From Cumulibacter soli (GTDB lineage: Bacteria; Actinomycetota; Actinomycetes; Mycobacteriales; Antricoccaceae): a stretch of 64,000 bases of DNA. The stretch spans positions 298,542 through 362,541 of the forward strand of contig NZ_SMSG01000006.1 of NCBI RefSeq assembly GCF_004382795.1, written 5' to 3'. The translations under genes and the position numbers were made by a program. Positions within the stretch are counted from its first letter, which is position 1, and every line of letters begins with the position of its first letter. The notes beneath the pieces are model-generated. The model was not told the origin of the DNA, did not search any database, and saw only the letters and a list, made by a program, of their open reading frames with translations. Of this stretch, positions 32,874 through 41,540 are shown in pieces.

Positions 32874-33221
32874 ATGATCACCGTTCCTGTCGACGAAATC
32901 AAGGATCGCTGGCCCGGGCCGTTCCCGTTCGACGACGTCTATGTGTACAAGCAAATCGAAGATGCGCTCACGGAGTTGCGCGAGCATATCCCCGACCTAG
33001 ACGCTCTGGTGGATTCTGGGCAGATCGGCGAGGAGTCGGTCACGAAGTTGGTCGCGAAGGCGGTCATTGGGGCACTTCGGAACTCGGAAGGCTTCAAGAC
33101 CGAGTCCGAGGGCGACTACTCGTATTCGCGTTTCGGTGATGGGTTCGTGTGGTTCCGAGACTCCGATATCGAGCGGCTCCTGCCGCGCAAGCCGAGTGCG
33201 ACTTGGCGGTGGGTTCTGTGA
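32874..33221 (+). CDS. Head-tail connector (adaptor)
   Basis: A 115-residue protein, helical in the first two-thirds (YVYKQIEDALTELREHIPDLDAL, VTKLVAKAVIGALRNSEG), then a short beta end with FVWFRDSDIERLLP. This is the layout of gp15/gp6-like adaptor proteins below the portal. GAGGAGGG lies 5 bases before ATG 32874; its stop overlaps the next GTG. Confidence 0.75.
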   Translation: MITVPVDEIKDRWPGPFPFDDVYVYKQIEDALTELREHIPDLDALVDSGQIGEESVTKLVAKAVIGALRNSEGFKTESEGDYSYSRFGDGFVWFRDSDIERLLPRKPSATWRWVL

Positions 33222-33550
33222 GCCTGCTGACGAATCCGCCGCACGTGGCAACGGTGATCCCGTTGTCGCAGCCGCCGGATCCTGACGATGGCCCGGTGGC
33301 TGGCGCTGCGGTGTCGTGGGCGTGTTCGTCGCAGCCGATCAGCGTGGATCTCGCGACGTCGGCGGGGTACGACTTCACGACGACGCGCCGGTTCGCGGGC
33401 GTCGGGTATCCCGGCGGGTCGATGGCCCGCATCGAGTGGGATGGCCGCACGTGGGAGCAGCTCGGTGAGCCGACTCGGCATCGCATGTCACCTACGACGT
33501 CGCATGACGTCGTGTTCGCGAAGGCGGTGGGCACGAAGTGGCAAAGGTGA
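33218..33550 (+). CDS. Head-closure protein
   Basis: A 110-residue beta-rich protein from GTG 33218, with RIEWDGRTWEQLGEP and a final strand HDVVFAKAVG, the pattern of gp16/stopper-like head-closure proteins. The coupling GTGA at 33218 supports the start. The family call rests mainly on order. Confidence 0.7.
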   Translation: MSLLTNPPHVATVIPLSQPPDPDDGPVAGAAVSWACSSQPISVDLATSAGYDFTTTRRFAGVGYPGGSMARIEWDGRTWEQLGEPTRHRMSPTTSHDVVFAKAVGTKWQR

Positions 33551-33858
33551 GACTGCGGCCCAAGCGGGCTTTCAATCGTTCTGTCGCTCGGAACCCGAAG
33601 GTGAAGGCGGCGGTCCGGGAGAACACCGAGACGATCGCTGCTAACGCTCGAGTGTTCGCTGCGCCGCACGGAACGTTGGCGTCACGCATCTCTACCGAGT
33701 ACGGCGATGTCGACGGCTACGTGGTCATGTCGGACAACGGCAAGAAGAAGAACGAGCCTGCTGCTGCGGCCATCGAGTTCGGCGGCACGTTCAAGAACGG
33801 GCGGACCCAGAAGGGCCTGCGTGTTCTTGGTCGAGCTGTGGATACGGCCGGCGGATGA
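33538..33858 (+). CDS. HK97 gp10-like neck protein
   Basis: A 106-residue basic protein from GTG 33538 with a helix-rich start and a C-terminal region containing AAAAIEFGGTFKNGRTQKGLRVLGRAV, the EFG-type ending seen in gp10-like/minor neck proteins. It overlaps the previous gene by 13 bp and the next by 4 bp. Confidence 0.72.
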   Translation: MAKVRLRPKRAFNRSVARNPKVKAAVRENTETIAANARVFAAPHGTLASRISTEYGDVDGYVVMSDNGKKKNEPAAAAIEFGGTFKNGRTQKGLRVLGRAVDTAGG

Positions 33859-34292
33859 TCAGCGATATCGACGGCGACGTGATCCTTCGGGGCGTCGCCT
33901 CGCAGGTGTGCCCTGCGGACCGCTGCTCACCAGTCGCGTCGGCATCTGACGTCGCTGCGGCGTTGTCGTCAGCGTCGCCGCGGTTCGTTACGTGGCTGAT
34001 CCGGTTCCCCACCCCTGAATCCACGCTGCAGAGGGCATCCCGCGTGTCGTTCGAGGTCCAGGTGACCGCGCATGGCTACTCGCGCGGCGTAGCGAAGCGG
34101 CTCGCCGCGGACCTATTCGACGCCTTCCGGTCGTCGGTTGGCCAGTCATTCGGCGGCGTGGAGATGAAGTCGGCCAGGTGTCGACAGTTGCCCACCGAGA
34201 TCCGGTTCGAGGGCCAAGCAACTACTCACAACCGATACATCACAACGTTTGCGGTCACGGCCGCGCATGGAAAGGAAACCGATCATGGCTGA
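33855..34292 (+). CDS. Tail terminator protein
   Basis: A 145-residue alpha/beta protein between neck and tail-tube genes, with FVTWLIRFPTPES, SFEVQVTAHG and a central helix AKRLAADLFDAF. This fits gpU-like/tail-completion proteins that cap the tail. Called mainly from position, overlaps and length. Confidence 0.7.
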   Translation: MISDIDGDVILRGVASQVCPADRCSPVASASDVAAALSSASPRFVTWLIRFPTPESTLQRASRVSFEVQVTAHGYSRGVAKRLAADLFDAFRSSVGQSFGGVEMKSARCRQLPTEIRFEGQATTHNRYITTFAVTAAHGKETDHG

Positions 34293-34887
34293 TGGGTTTG
34301 TCATTGAAGAAATGTTCGAGGCCGGTGACGCGCGAATCCTCATGGGTGACGGCGTCACTACGGTCACGATGCCTACGCTCACTGCGATTGAGGCGTATAT
34401 CGCTGACCCGGTGGCGGGTGCGATTGCGGGCCTGGTGAGCCTCGGCGATACGAAGATTGATGAGACGATCCAGTTCGAGGAAGATGCTGCGACGTATGAG
34501 AATCGTGGCACTCTGCAGCACCGCGTGCTGAAGGAGACTCTGACTCAGGCGGCTGTTTCGCGGTTCACGTTGAACTCGATGCAGCCCCGCAAGGGTCGCA
34601 TTATGGAGTTGTACTACGGCGGCGGCACCGAGGGCGATGGCTATTTCGATGCGCCTGCCGCGGCGGATTCGAAGCCGATTGAGGTTCCGTGCCTCATCAT
34701 CTTCAAGGACGGCTTGGACGTGTTCCCCGCTTTCATGCCTCGCGTGAGCGTGCGCCGCAATGGTCCGATCACGTTCCCGATGGACCAGTTCGCTGAGGTC
34801 CCGCTCGCTGGAACGATCCTCGAGCCGGAAACCGGTACGTCGACTCGCTGGTACTCGGAGACCTTCACGGCTCCGGTCGGCGGCTAG
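34285..34887 (+). CDS. Major tail (tube) protein
   Basis: A 200-residue beta-rich protein starting MADGFVIEEMFEAGDARI, with a long strand-rich core and PAFMPRVSVRRNGPITFPMDQF. The position before the tail chaperones and tape measure defines the tail tube. GGAAA precedes ATG 34285; the frame extends back 12 codons, but inside the previous gene. Its stop codon is part of the first GGCTAGG repeat. Confidence 0.82.
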   Translation: MADGFVIEEMFEAGDARILMGDGVTTVTMPTLTAIEAYIADPVAGAIAGLVSLGDTKIDETIQFEEDAATYENRGTLQHRVLKETLTQAAVSRFTLNSMQPRKGRIMELYYGGGTEGDGYFDAPAAADSKPIEVPCLIIFKDGLDVFPAFMPRVSVRRNGPITFPMDQFAEVPLAGTILEPETGTSTRWYSETFTAPVGG

Positions 34888-34986
34888 GCCCCCTTGTCTG
34901 GGCGCCTGGTCGGCAGTCTCCTAGCCCTGTCGGCTAGGCGCCCTCCAACTCTCATTTATGGCTAGGAACCTGCTAGGGAGGCTAGG
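34882..34986 (+). repeat. GGCTAGG repeat cluster with alternative hairpins
   Basis: GGCTAGG occurs at 34882, 34932, 34960 and 34980, as TGCTAGG at 34971, and inverted (CCTAGCC) at 34920. The inverted copy pairs with 34932-34938 in a 7-bp stem. An outer pair, GGGCGCCT (34900-34907) with AGGCGCCC (34936-34943), shares bases with it, so the two hairpins exclude each other. The last repeat abuts the ribosome-binding region of the tail chaperone gene. Confidence 0.6.
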
Positions 34987-34988
34987 AA

Positions 34989-35381
34989 ATGTCTGACGTA
35001 TTTGATGCTGATGCGCTGCTGGATTCGGCTAATGACTTCAAGGCGAAGGTCGGCGGCTCGGTGCTGGAGTTCCGCCGGTTCGGGATGATGAGCCCGGCGG
35101 AGCGGAAGTTGATGAAACCGCTCATTGAAGCCCGCGAGATGCTGTTCCGCCGCGCCGCGCAGATTGCGCGCCAGAGTGAGGACGACCTCGAACTCTCGTT
35201 CACCGAGATCAACGAGGACATCCACATGAATCTGGTGGAGCAGTTGAAACTTGCCTGCACCGGCACGGCTGCCCAGAAGAAGAAACTTGGCGAGTTGCCT
35301 AGCGACGTGGCCGAGAAGATCTACGACGCGTACAACGAGCGGACCGAGTTGGGGGAAGCCTCGCCCTCGTCCGACTCCTAG
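34989..35381 (+). CDS. Tail assembly chaperone, short form (gpG-like)
   Basis: A 130-residue, largely helical protein: FDADALLDSANDFKAKVGG, then FRRFGMMSPAERKLMKPLIEA, and a charged C-terminus. The position between tail tube and tape measure is that of lambda gpG-like chaperones, which bind the tape measure protein before tail assembly. It ends at TAG 35379-35381, just after a five-G run at 35351-35355 where part of the ribosomes probably shift. Confidence 0.82.
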   Translation: MSDVFDADALLDSANDFKAKVGGSVLEFRRFGMMSPAERKLMKPLIEAREMLFRRAAQIARQSEDDLELSFTEINEDIHMNLVEQLKLACTGTAAQKKKLGELPSDVAEKIYDAYNERTELGEASPSSDS

Positions 35382-35836
35382 CAGAGTCTGACGGGGCGCT
35401 TATCGCTGACTTCGCCGCCGAGTACGGCTGTTCCCTCGTGACGATCATTCGCGAGGGTCGCCCGTACTCGTGCCGCGAGGCGTTGCACATGCTCCGGTGG
35501 CTGCCTGAGCGATCGGCGTCGGTTGCGGTGAAGCGTGCCGCGTTCGCCCGCGCTGAGGCGGAAGCGAAGAAGGCCGGCAAGAAACTGAAGCCCGTTGATC
35601 CGGACCCATTCGATCCGGTGCAGTTTCACGGATGGGACACGGACCGCTTCATCGCCGTGAGAACGGCGAACGAGGTGATCTCGGCTAACTACATGACGCA
35701 GGCGATCAACTCGCCCAAGGGGAAGAAGCCCGACGAACCGACGTTCGTCGAGGTCCCTGGGCAAGCGAAGCCCAAGAAGCCGTCCGGGATCTCGATGATC
35801 CGCGCTCAACGGGAGCGACAACTCAACAGGGGGTGA
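34989..35836 (+). CDS. Tail assembly chaperone, frameshifted long form (gpGT-like)
   Basis: The -1 frame is open from 35303 to 35836 with no good start of its own near the overlap. A -1 slip on GGGGGAA (35351-35357, zero frame TTG GGG GAA) would join residue 122 of the short form to a second domain beginning GSLALVRLLAESDGALIADF, giving about 282 residues. The second domain has YGCSLVTIIREGRPYSC and REALHMLRWLPE, typical of the gpT part in actinophages. Frameshifting is well known at this place in siphoviruses; here it is inferred from the overlap and G-run. Confidence 0.75.
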
Positions 35837-35839
35837 CCG

Positions 35840-38800
35840 GTGGCCGAGGTCGATCGTGTCGAAGTCAAGGTCACGCCCGACCTGGACGGGTTCCGCGCGA
35901 AGGTGCACGCGGAACTGTCCAGGATCAAAGACCTGCAGGTGAAGATCGACCCGGACGTCACCGGGTTTCGGCAGAAGGTGCAGGCCGAACTCGCTGGAAT
36001 GCGGGCATCGGTCGGCGTAGACGTCGACCGGGACCGGGTGCGTTCGGTAGCCACCGGTGTCACTCGCGCGCTGCGGGCTGAGGCTCCGGCGATGAAGCGG
36101 ACCGTCGCGGGCGCGCTGTCCGAGGCTGTGGACGAGGGCTACACGAAGGCCGTCAAGGACGCCTCGCGCGAGGAGGAGAACTCTCGCCGCCGCGTGCTGA
36201 ACGTGGAGCGGCAGATCCAGCGCACGAAGGACCGCATGCTGGTCCTGTCGCGGGAGATGGCGCGTACAGACGAGAAGGACCACAAGTCCATCGCGCTCCT
36301 ACAGAAGGAGTACGACAAACTCGCGGCGTCGCAGAAGAAACTGAAGTTCGAACTGGACGCGGACCGCGGCGGGTTGGCACGCGCCTCGGCGCAGCTGCGT
36401 GCCGCGCAAGCGCGTCTGCAGGCTCAGGCTTCCGCTAACCCGGTGAAGCAGCCGGTCGAGGTCGACATCGACCGCAACTCGCTGCGGCGCGTGTCGTCGT
36501 CGCTGACGTCGGTCACGGGTTCGGCGTTCCGGTTCGCTGGCACGACTGTCGGCGTGGCCGGTATCGGCGTTGCGGCGTCGACTGCGGCAGCCGGTCTGGG
36601 CGCGATGGTCGTGCAGGCTGTCCCACTGGCTGCGGCGTTGGCGCAGGCTTCCGGTGCGGCGCTGCTGATCCCTGGCGCGCTGCTTGGTGGCGCGGCTGCT
36701 GCCGCGACGCTGGCGGTCGGCATGAGCGGCGTAACGGAGGCGTTCAAGAACTCCGGTGATCCGGAGAAGTACGCCGAGTCCCTCGCGAAACTCACTCCTG
36801 CGGCACAAGATTTCGTGAAGGCCGGGGTCGGCCTCAAGGACGTCCTTGCTGACATTAAGGCCGTCGTTCAGGAGAACTTGTTTCAGGGGCTCGGCGACGA
36901 GCTGCGGGACTGGCAGCGGGACTTGTTCCCGGCGCTGAAGACCGGCATGGCGAATATTGCGGGCGGGCTGAACGATGTCGTCCGCGATTTAATGCGGACC
37001 CTCGGGTCAGCGAAGGTGTCGCAGGCGATCGAGACGTTGTTCGGCAACACGAGTCGCGGCTTGTCTGCCGCGAGCGGCGGTTTCAGCGGGTTTACTGAGG
37101 GCCTTATCGGCCTCGCGTCGGCAGGGTCGCGGTTCTTTGAGGAACTTGGTCAGTCGTTCACGAACGCTGGCGAGAACTTCGCTGACTGGGTCGACAGGAT
37201 CTCCGAGAACGGCGACCTGGACCGCTGGATTCGTAACGGCATCGACGCGTTCAAAGACATCGGGTCGATCCTCGGCAACATCGGCTCTGGCCTGGCCAGC
37301 ATCTTCCGTGCGGCTCGCGAGGCCGGTGGCGACATGCTGGGCCGGTTCGACGCGGTCACGGAGCGGTTCGCGTCGTGGGCGAAGTCGGATGAGGGTCAAG
37401 ACTCGCTGACGGGGTTCTTCACTCAAGTGCGGCGCGTCACGGATGCGCTCACGCCGGTTGCCGGCGCACTGTTCGGCGTCGTCGGGCATATCGCCGAAGG
37501 CGCTGCGGATATCGCGGTGGCGTTCGCGCCGTTTGCCGAGAAGGTTCTCAATAATCTCGAGCCGGTCGTGGACACGATCGCCCGGATTCTGGAGGATGTC
37601 GCGCCGCCGTTCGGTGAGTTCCTGGACGTCATCTCGCAGTCGCTCGGCCCGGCATTTGAGAACCTCGGCCCTGGGGTTAAGGACTTGTTCCAGGCTCTGG
37701 CCGATAGCGCACCCGCTATTGGCGAGGTCTTGGAGGCTGCCGGTTCTATTGGTGGCGCGGTGCTCGAGGGCATCGCGGACGTGCTGCCGACGATCGCTGA
37801 TTGGTTGTCGCGGCTGGCTGGGTTCCTTGAGGATGTCGTAGACGCGATCGGGCCGCTCCCGGCCGCTATTGGTGCGTTCCTCGCTGCGTTGGCTATCGGT
37901 GGCGGCGGTAAGGGCGGCAAGGGCAAGGGTATCGGCAAGGGGTGGATCGCCCTTGCTGGTGGCGCCGCTGTTGTCGATGCTGCCTCGAAGGGGGTCCCGG
38001 AGTCTGCGGCCGAAGCGGCTGCGCAGTGGGTCGAAGGGTTCGCTGGCGGCGTGGCTGCAGGGTGGGCGATCGGTGGTCCCATCGGCGCGGCGATCGGCGG
38101 TATCACCGGGACGGTCGCGGCGTTCGGCCCGACCTACAAAGAGGCCGGCAAATCCCTGTGGAACACCTTCAAGAACGCGGTAAACCCTGACGACGTCGCA
38201 TGGGACGAAGAGTATTTCTCGTGGACCCCAGGTAAGGGCATCGTCCAGGAGGTCAAGGGTAAGGCCACGCCGGACAAGGAGAACGTCGACGCGTGGAAGG
38301 ACTACTACGCTGCGATCGAAGAACTCTACAAGATCGACTTCGACAGCGCGAAAGAGTGGGACGACAAGAAACTCAAGTCGACCGAGGAGGTCGCGGACGC
38401 GGCCTTAGCGATCGAAGAGGAGTACCAGGCTAAGTACGGCGAACTCGCCGCGCGTGGTCCTGCCGAGATCGAACGAGCCGAGAAGGCATCCCTAGACCGG
38501 CGTCAGAAGTCGGCTATCGAGAACTTCGGCACGGTCGAGTCCGAGCACGGCGTCATGGTCGAAGGCATCATCTCGGGCGCGGAGAAGGTCGCCGGTCCGT
38601 GGCGACGGGCTAGCCAGGACATCTCCGATAGCCAGAAGAAGACCTCGACTGAGGTTAAGACGAACGTCGATGGTCTGGCGGGTGGGATTGTCGCTGCGGC
38701 AGATAAGTCCAAGGATGGCTGGCGCGTCGCTGCCGCTGGCATGTCCAGCAGCAACGAGGATGCCGCGAAGAAGTCGAACCTGTCGTGGCAGGGCATCGTC

Positions 38801-39586
38801 CCGGCGATCAAAGGTGCGGCATCGAGCACTGAGGGCGCGTGGAAGAAGGCTGGCACCGGTATCGGGTCGGGCGTCTCGCAGACCACGACCGGCGCGAAGC
38901 AGAAGTGGCAGGGCGCCTATGCCTATATCCGGCAGGGTGCGACGTCGACGAGCAGCGGTCTGACGAACGCGTTCCGCCGCGCGGGTGACGCTGGTCAGAA
39001 CTCGGCCAACCGGAGTAAGGGCGCGTGGTTCTCGTTCGCATCTAGTGCTGGTTCTTCGGTGAACGGGTTCTACAACCTGTTCAACAACAGTAAGCCGCAG
39101 GCGGCGTCGCGGGCTCAGGCTCAGGGAGCGGTCGCTCAGTGGGCCGGCATGCACGGCCAGGGGTCGTATGTCGGTGGGATGTTCGGTCAGGGCCTCGCGG
39201 ACGGCATTAACTCCCGCAGTGGGCAGGTTGAGGGTGCGGCGGCGCGTCTCGCTGAGATTGCGGCTCGCGCGGCTCGTCTCGCTGCCAGGGTGTCGTCGCC
39301 GTCGCGGGTCGCGATGGAGATCGGCGGATGGTGGGGCGAAGGCCTTGCGGTCGGTATCGAGCAGAAGGCGGCGCGCGTGGGCCACGCGGCCACGGCCGCA
39401 ATGAACGCCGCGAACGTTTCGGCAGTCGGCGCTGGATCGCTTGAGTCGCCGGGATTCCCAGACAAGGTAACGCTGCTCGACCGGAACGGGTCACTGCTGG
39501 GCCACATGGATGTCCGGACAGACCGCGCCGTCACCACCTATGACTCGTCGCAGAGCCGACTCGTGAAGTTTGGGGTGTCTCCCTGA
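35840..39586 (+). CDS. Tape measure protein
   Basis: A 1248-residue protein, the longest of the phage, from GTG 35840. The N-terminal third is charged coiled coil with short repeats (VKVTPDLDGFRAKVHAEL, VKIDPDVTGFRQKVQAEL). Hydrophobic, Gly/Ala-rich helices follow around residues 230-300 and 670-760, then a Trp-punctuated C-terminal stretch (WRRASQDI, GWRVAAAG, SWQGIVPA, AWKKAGTG, KWQGAYAY at near-regular 20-residue steps). At about 1.5 angstrom per residue the tail would be near 190 nm. It sets tail length and reaches the host membrane. Confidence 0.93.
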   Translation: MAEVDRVEVKVTPDLDGFRAKVHAELSRIKDLQVKIDPDVTGFRQKVQAELAGMRASVGVDVDRDRVRSVATGVTRALRAEAPAMKRTVAGALSEAVDEGYTKAVKDASREEENSRRRVLNVERQIQRTKDRMLVLSREMARTDEKDHKSIALLQKEYDKLAASQKKLKFELDADRGGLARASAQLRAAQARLQAQASANPVKQPVEVDIDRNSLRRVSSSLTSVTGSAFRFAGTTVGVAGIGVAASTAAAGLGAMVVQAVPLAAALAQASGAALLIPGALLGGAAAAATLAVGMSGVTEAFKNSGDPEKYAESLAKLTPAAQDFVKAGVGLKDVLADIKAVVQENLFQGLGDELRDWQRDLFPALKTGMANIAGGLNDVVRDLMRTLGSAKVSQAIETLFGNTSRGLSAASGGFSGFTEGLIGLASAGSRFFEELGQSFTNAGENFADWVDRISENGDLDRWIRNGIDAFKDIGSILGNIGSGLASIFRAAREAGGDMLGRFDAVTERFASWAKSDEGQDSLTGFFTQVRRVTDALTPVAGALFGVVGHIAEGAADIAVAFAPFAEKVLNNLEPVVDTIARILEDVAPPFGEFLDVISQSLGPAFENLGPGVKDLFQALADSAPAIGEVLEAAGSIGGAVLEGIADVLPTIADWLSRLAGFLEDVVDAIGPLPAAIGAFLAALAIGGGGKGGKGKGIGKGWIALAGGAAVVDAASKGVPESAAEAAAQWVEGFAGGVAAGWAIGGPIGAAIGGITGTVAAFGPTYKEAGKSLWNTFKNAVNPDDVAWDEEYFSWTPGKGIVQEVKGKATPDKENVDAWKDYYAAIEELYKIDFDSAKEWDDKKLKSTEEVADAALAIEEEYQAKYGELAARGPAEIERAEKASLDRRQKSAIENFGTVESEHGVMVEGIISGAEKVAGPWRRASQDISDSQKKTSTEVKTNVDGLAGGIVAAADKSKDGWRVAAAGMSSSNEDAAKKSNLSWQGIVPAIKGAASSTEGAWKKAGTGIGSGVSQTTTGAKQKWQGAYAYIRQGATSTSSGLTNAFRRAGDAGQNSANRSKGAWFSFASSAGSSVNGFYNLFNNSKPQAASRAQAQGAVAQWAGMHGQGSYVGGMFGQGLADGINSRSGQVEGAAARLAEIAARAARLAARVSSPSRVAMEIGGWWGEGLAVGIEQKAARVGHAATAAMNAANVSAVGAGSLESPGFPDKVTLLDRNGSLLGHMDVRTDRAVTTYDSSQSRLVKFGVSP

Positions 39587-40404
39587 TGGATATCTCGCTG
39601 AACCCGCTCTACGACAAGGACCCGTGCCCTCGCGTCGAGATCGAGATTCAGAACGCTCCCTCGGGGGCACTGGTCACTGTGTACCGCCTGTTCGGCGGCT
39701 CGGAGATGGTCGTGCAGAACATGCGGGCTCGGGCGCAATCCGCGTTCATCGGCTCGGACTATGCCGCGCCATTCGGCGTCGATGTGGAGTACCGCGCCGA
39801 AGCGACGGTCGACGGTGCCCTGGTCGAGGCGGTCGCAGAATCCACGCTGATCCCCGACCCGCACGCGCAGGATTACGAGCGGGGTTGGCTGCAGCTGCCG
39901 TTAGCGCCGGCGTCCGCGATCGAGGTCTATTGGGCGCCGGGGGCGCTGCAAGCGTTTCGGTACTCGGGCGCTGAAGCGGTTGAGGCGTCGATCGGCGCGG
40001 GTCTCCCGTTCGGGTTCGGCGCTCCGCTGTCTCGGATGCAGGACATTTCGCTGGTGTGGCACGCGCTCGGCGTCGATGCGATCACGGCCGTGGAGAAGAT
40101 CCTTACCACCTCGCGGGTGGTGCTCGTCCGAACGCGTGACCCGATCGGGACCCCGGCCGCGATGTACGTGTCGCTGTCTGACGTGACAGTGCGAGCCGAT
40201 GACATGGACCGCGACTCGGAGAAGCGGCTGCGGACGTGGGCCGGCGGGTGTGAGGTTGTGCGGCCACCCGCGGCCAGTATCGCGGTGCCGGTGTTCACCT
40301 ACGGGTCGGTGAACGCCGACTACGCCGGCATGACCTACGGCGACGTGATGGCGCTGCGACCGGGCGCCACGTACCTGGATTGGGTGCGTGACCCCCGGCC
40401 GTGA
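39586..40404 (+). CDS. Distal tail protein (Dit-like)
   Basis: A 272-residue beta-rich protein directly after the tape measure gene (TGATG overlap), starting MDISLNPLYDKDPCPRVEIE, with Ig-like strands and a C-terminal part. This is the Dit position in siphoviruses, the hub joining tube to tip. The call rests on gene order and size. Confidence 0.72.
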   Translation: MDISLNPLYDKDPCPRVEIEIQNAPSGALVTVYRLFGGSEMVVQNMRARAQSAFIGSDYAAPFGVDVEYRAEATVDGALVEAVAESTLIPDPHAQDYERGWLQLPLAPASAIEVYWAPGALQAFRYSGAEAVEASIGAGLPFGFGAPLSRMQDISLVWHALGVDAITAVEKILTTSRVVLVRTRDPIGTPAAMYVSLSDVTVRADDMDRDSEKRLRTWAGGCEVVRPPAASIAVPVFTYGSVNADYAGMTYGDVMALRPGATYLDWVRDPRP

Positions 40405-41540
40405 TCGATATTGATGACGTCCTCGCCGAATCCGTTGGGGGCTCGGTTACGCATGCCGTACAGGCGACTGCTTGGCGTGACGGCGATCTGACTTTCCCGC
40501 TGCCGGAGCACATCGAGAGCCGTCTCGAGGTCGTGTCGTGGCGGACATCGGAGGACGCTACCGAGTCCGCTCGCACCTGCGAAGTGACGGTAGCCAGCCA
40601 GGATGAGCGTTTGTTGCCACGCAGTTTGGACGCGATCCTCGGCCCCTACGGGGCGGAGATCAACCTATCGTCGGGCGTCGACCTCGGCCCCGAGTTGGGC
40701 GAGCGGCTGCAGTCCGAGGGCTGGTTCCGCATCGACACCGCGTCCGGTAAGCGGTACGACGAGTACTACCGGGACACCGACCAGTGGGTGAACCTGGGCG
40801 TGACGGTCCGCTGCACCGGCATCGACCGGATGAGCGTTCTAGAGGCCGCCCGATTCGAGCAGACCATCACCACCGTCCAGGGAACCGTCCACTCGGCTAT
40901 CGCGGCGCTATGCGATGAGCTCGTGCCGGTCGGCGTGCACCAGGTGGCGGACGCGAGTATCCCGAAGATCGTCCTGGACTCTGACGATCGGGTCGAGGCG
41001 ATCGATACGCTCGCGAAGCGGATCGAAGCCAGAGCGGTGTTCGACCGCGAGGGCCAACTGATCCTAAAACCCCGCTCTGCAGGAACGGGAACGTGGGACC
41101 TGCCGGACTGGTCACTGCTCGCGCTCGATGAAGAACTCACGGCGGACGAGTTCTACAACGCCGTGATCGTGATCGGGAGAGATCCCAGCACGCAGGAGGA
41201 AGTGCGCGGCGCGTACTACGAGCCCCACGGACCCACGGCGTACCGCAGCGGACTGAAGAAGCCCTACTTTCACTCATCCCCACTGATGACGACCGTCGCT
41301 CAATGCAATGCAGCAGCGCGGACAACATTCGAGACGGTCGTGCGCCGTCGCCAGTCCGTGGCCCGCATCGAGGTGCCACCGCATCAGGGTGTCGAGTCGC
41401 TCGATGACGTGCTGATCCGCGTCGGCGGCGACGTCCTCGTCGGGTCGGTGAAGCGGGTTGAGCGATCCGGTGGCTCGGGTGATTCGACGATGAAGCTCGA
41501 CGTGTGGCTTCCTCTCGAGGATTCCCGGAGGCTGCAATGA
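40401..41540 (+). CDS. Tail tip hub protein (Tal/DUF5047-like)
   Basis: A 379-residue protein from a GTG overlapping the previous stop. It contains SRLEVVSWRTSEDATESA and IDTLAKRIEARAVFDREGQL, reminiscent of tail-hub proteins with gp27-like folds in actinophages. No peptidase motif is seen. Minor tail/hub role is inferred from order. Confidence 0.68.
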   Translation: MIDIDDVLAESVGGSVTHAVQATAWRDGDLTFPLPEHIESRLEVVSWRTSEDATESARTCEVTVASQDERLLPRSLDAILGPYGAEINLSSGVDLGPELGERLQSEGWFRIDTASGKRYDEYYRDTDQWVNLGVTVRCTGIDRMSVLEAARFEQTITTVQGTVHSAIAALCDELVPVGVHQVADASIPKIVLDSDDRVEAIDTLAKRIEARAVFDREGQLILKPRSAGTGTWDLPDWSLLALDEELTADEFYNAVIVIGRDPSTQEEVRGAYYEPHGPTAYRSGLKKPYFHSSPLMTTVAQCNAAARTTFETVVRRRQSVARIEVPPHQGVESLDDVLIRVGGDVLVGSVKRVERSGGSGDSTMKLDVWLPLEDSRRLQ

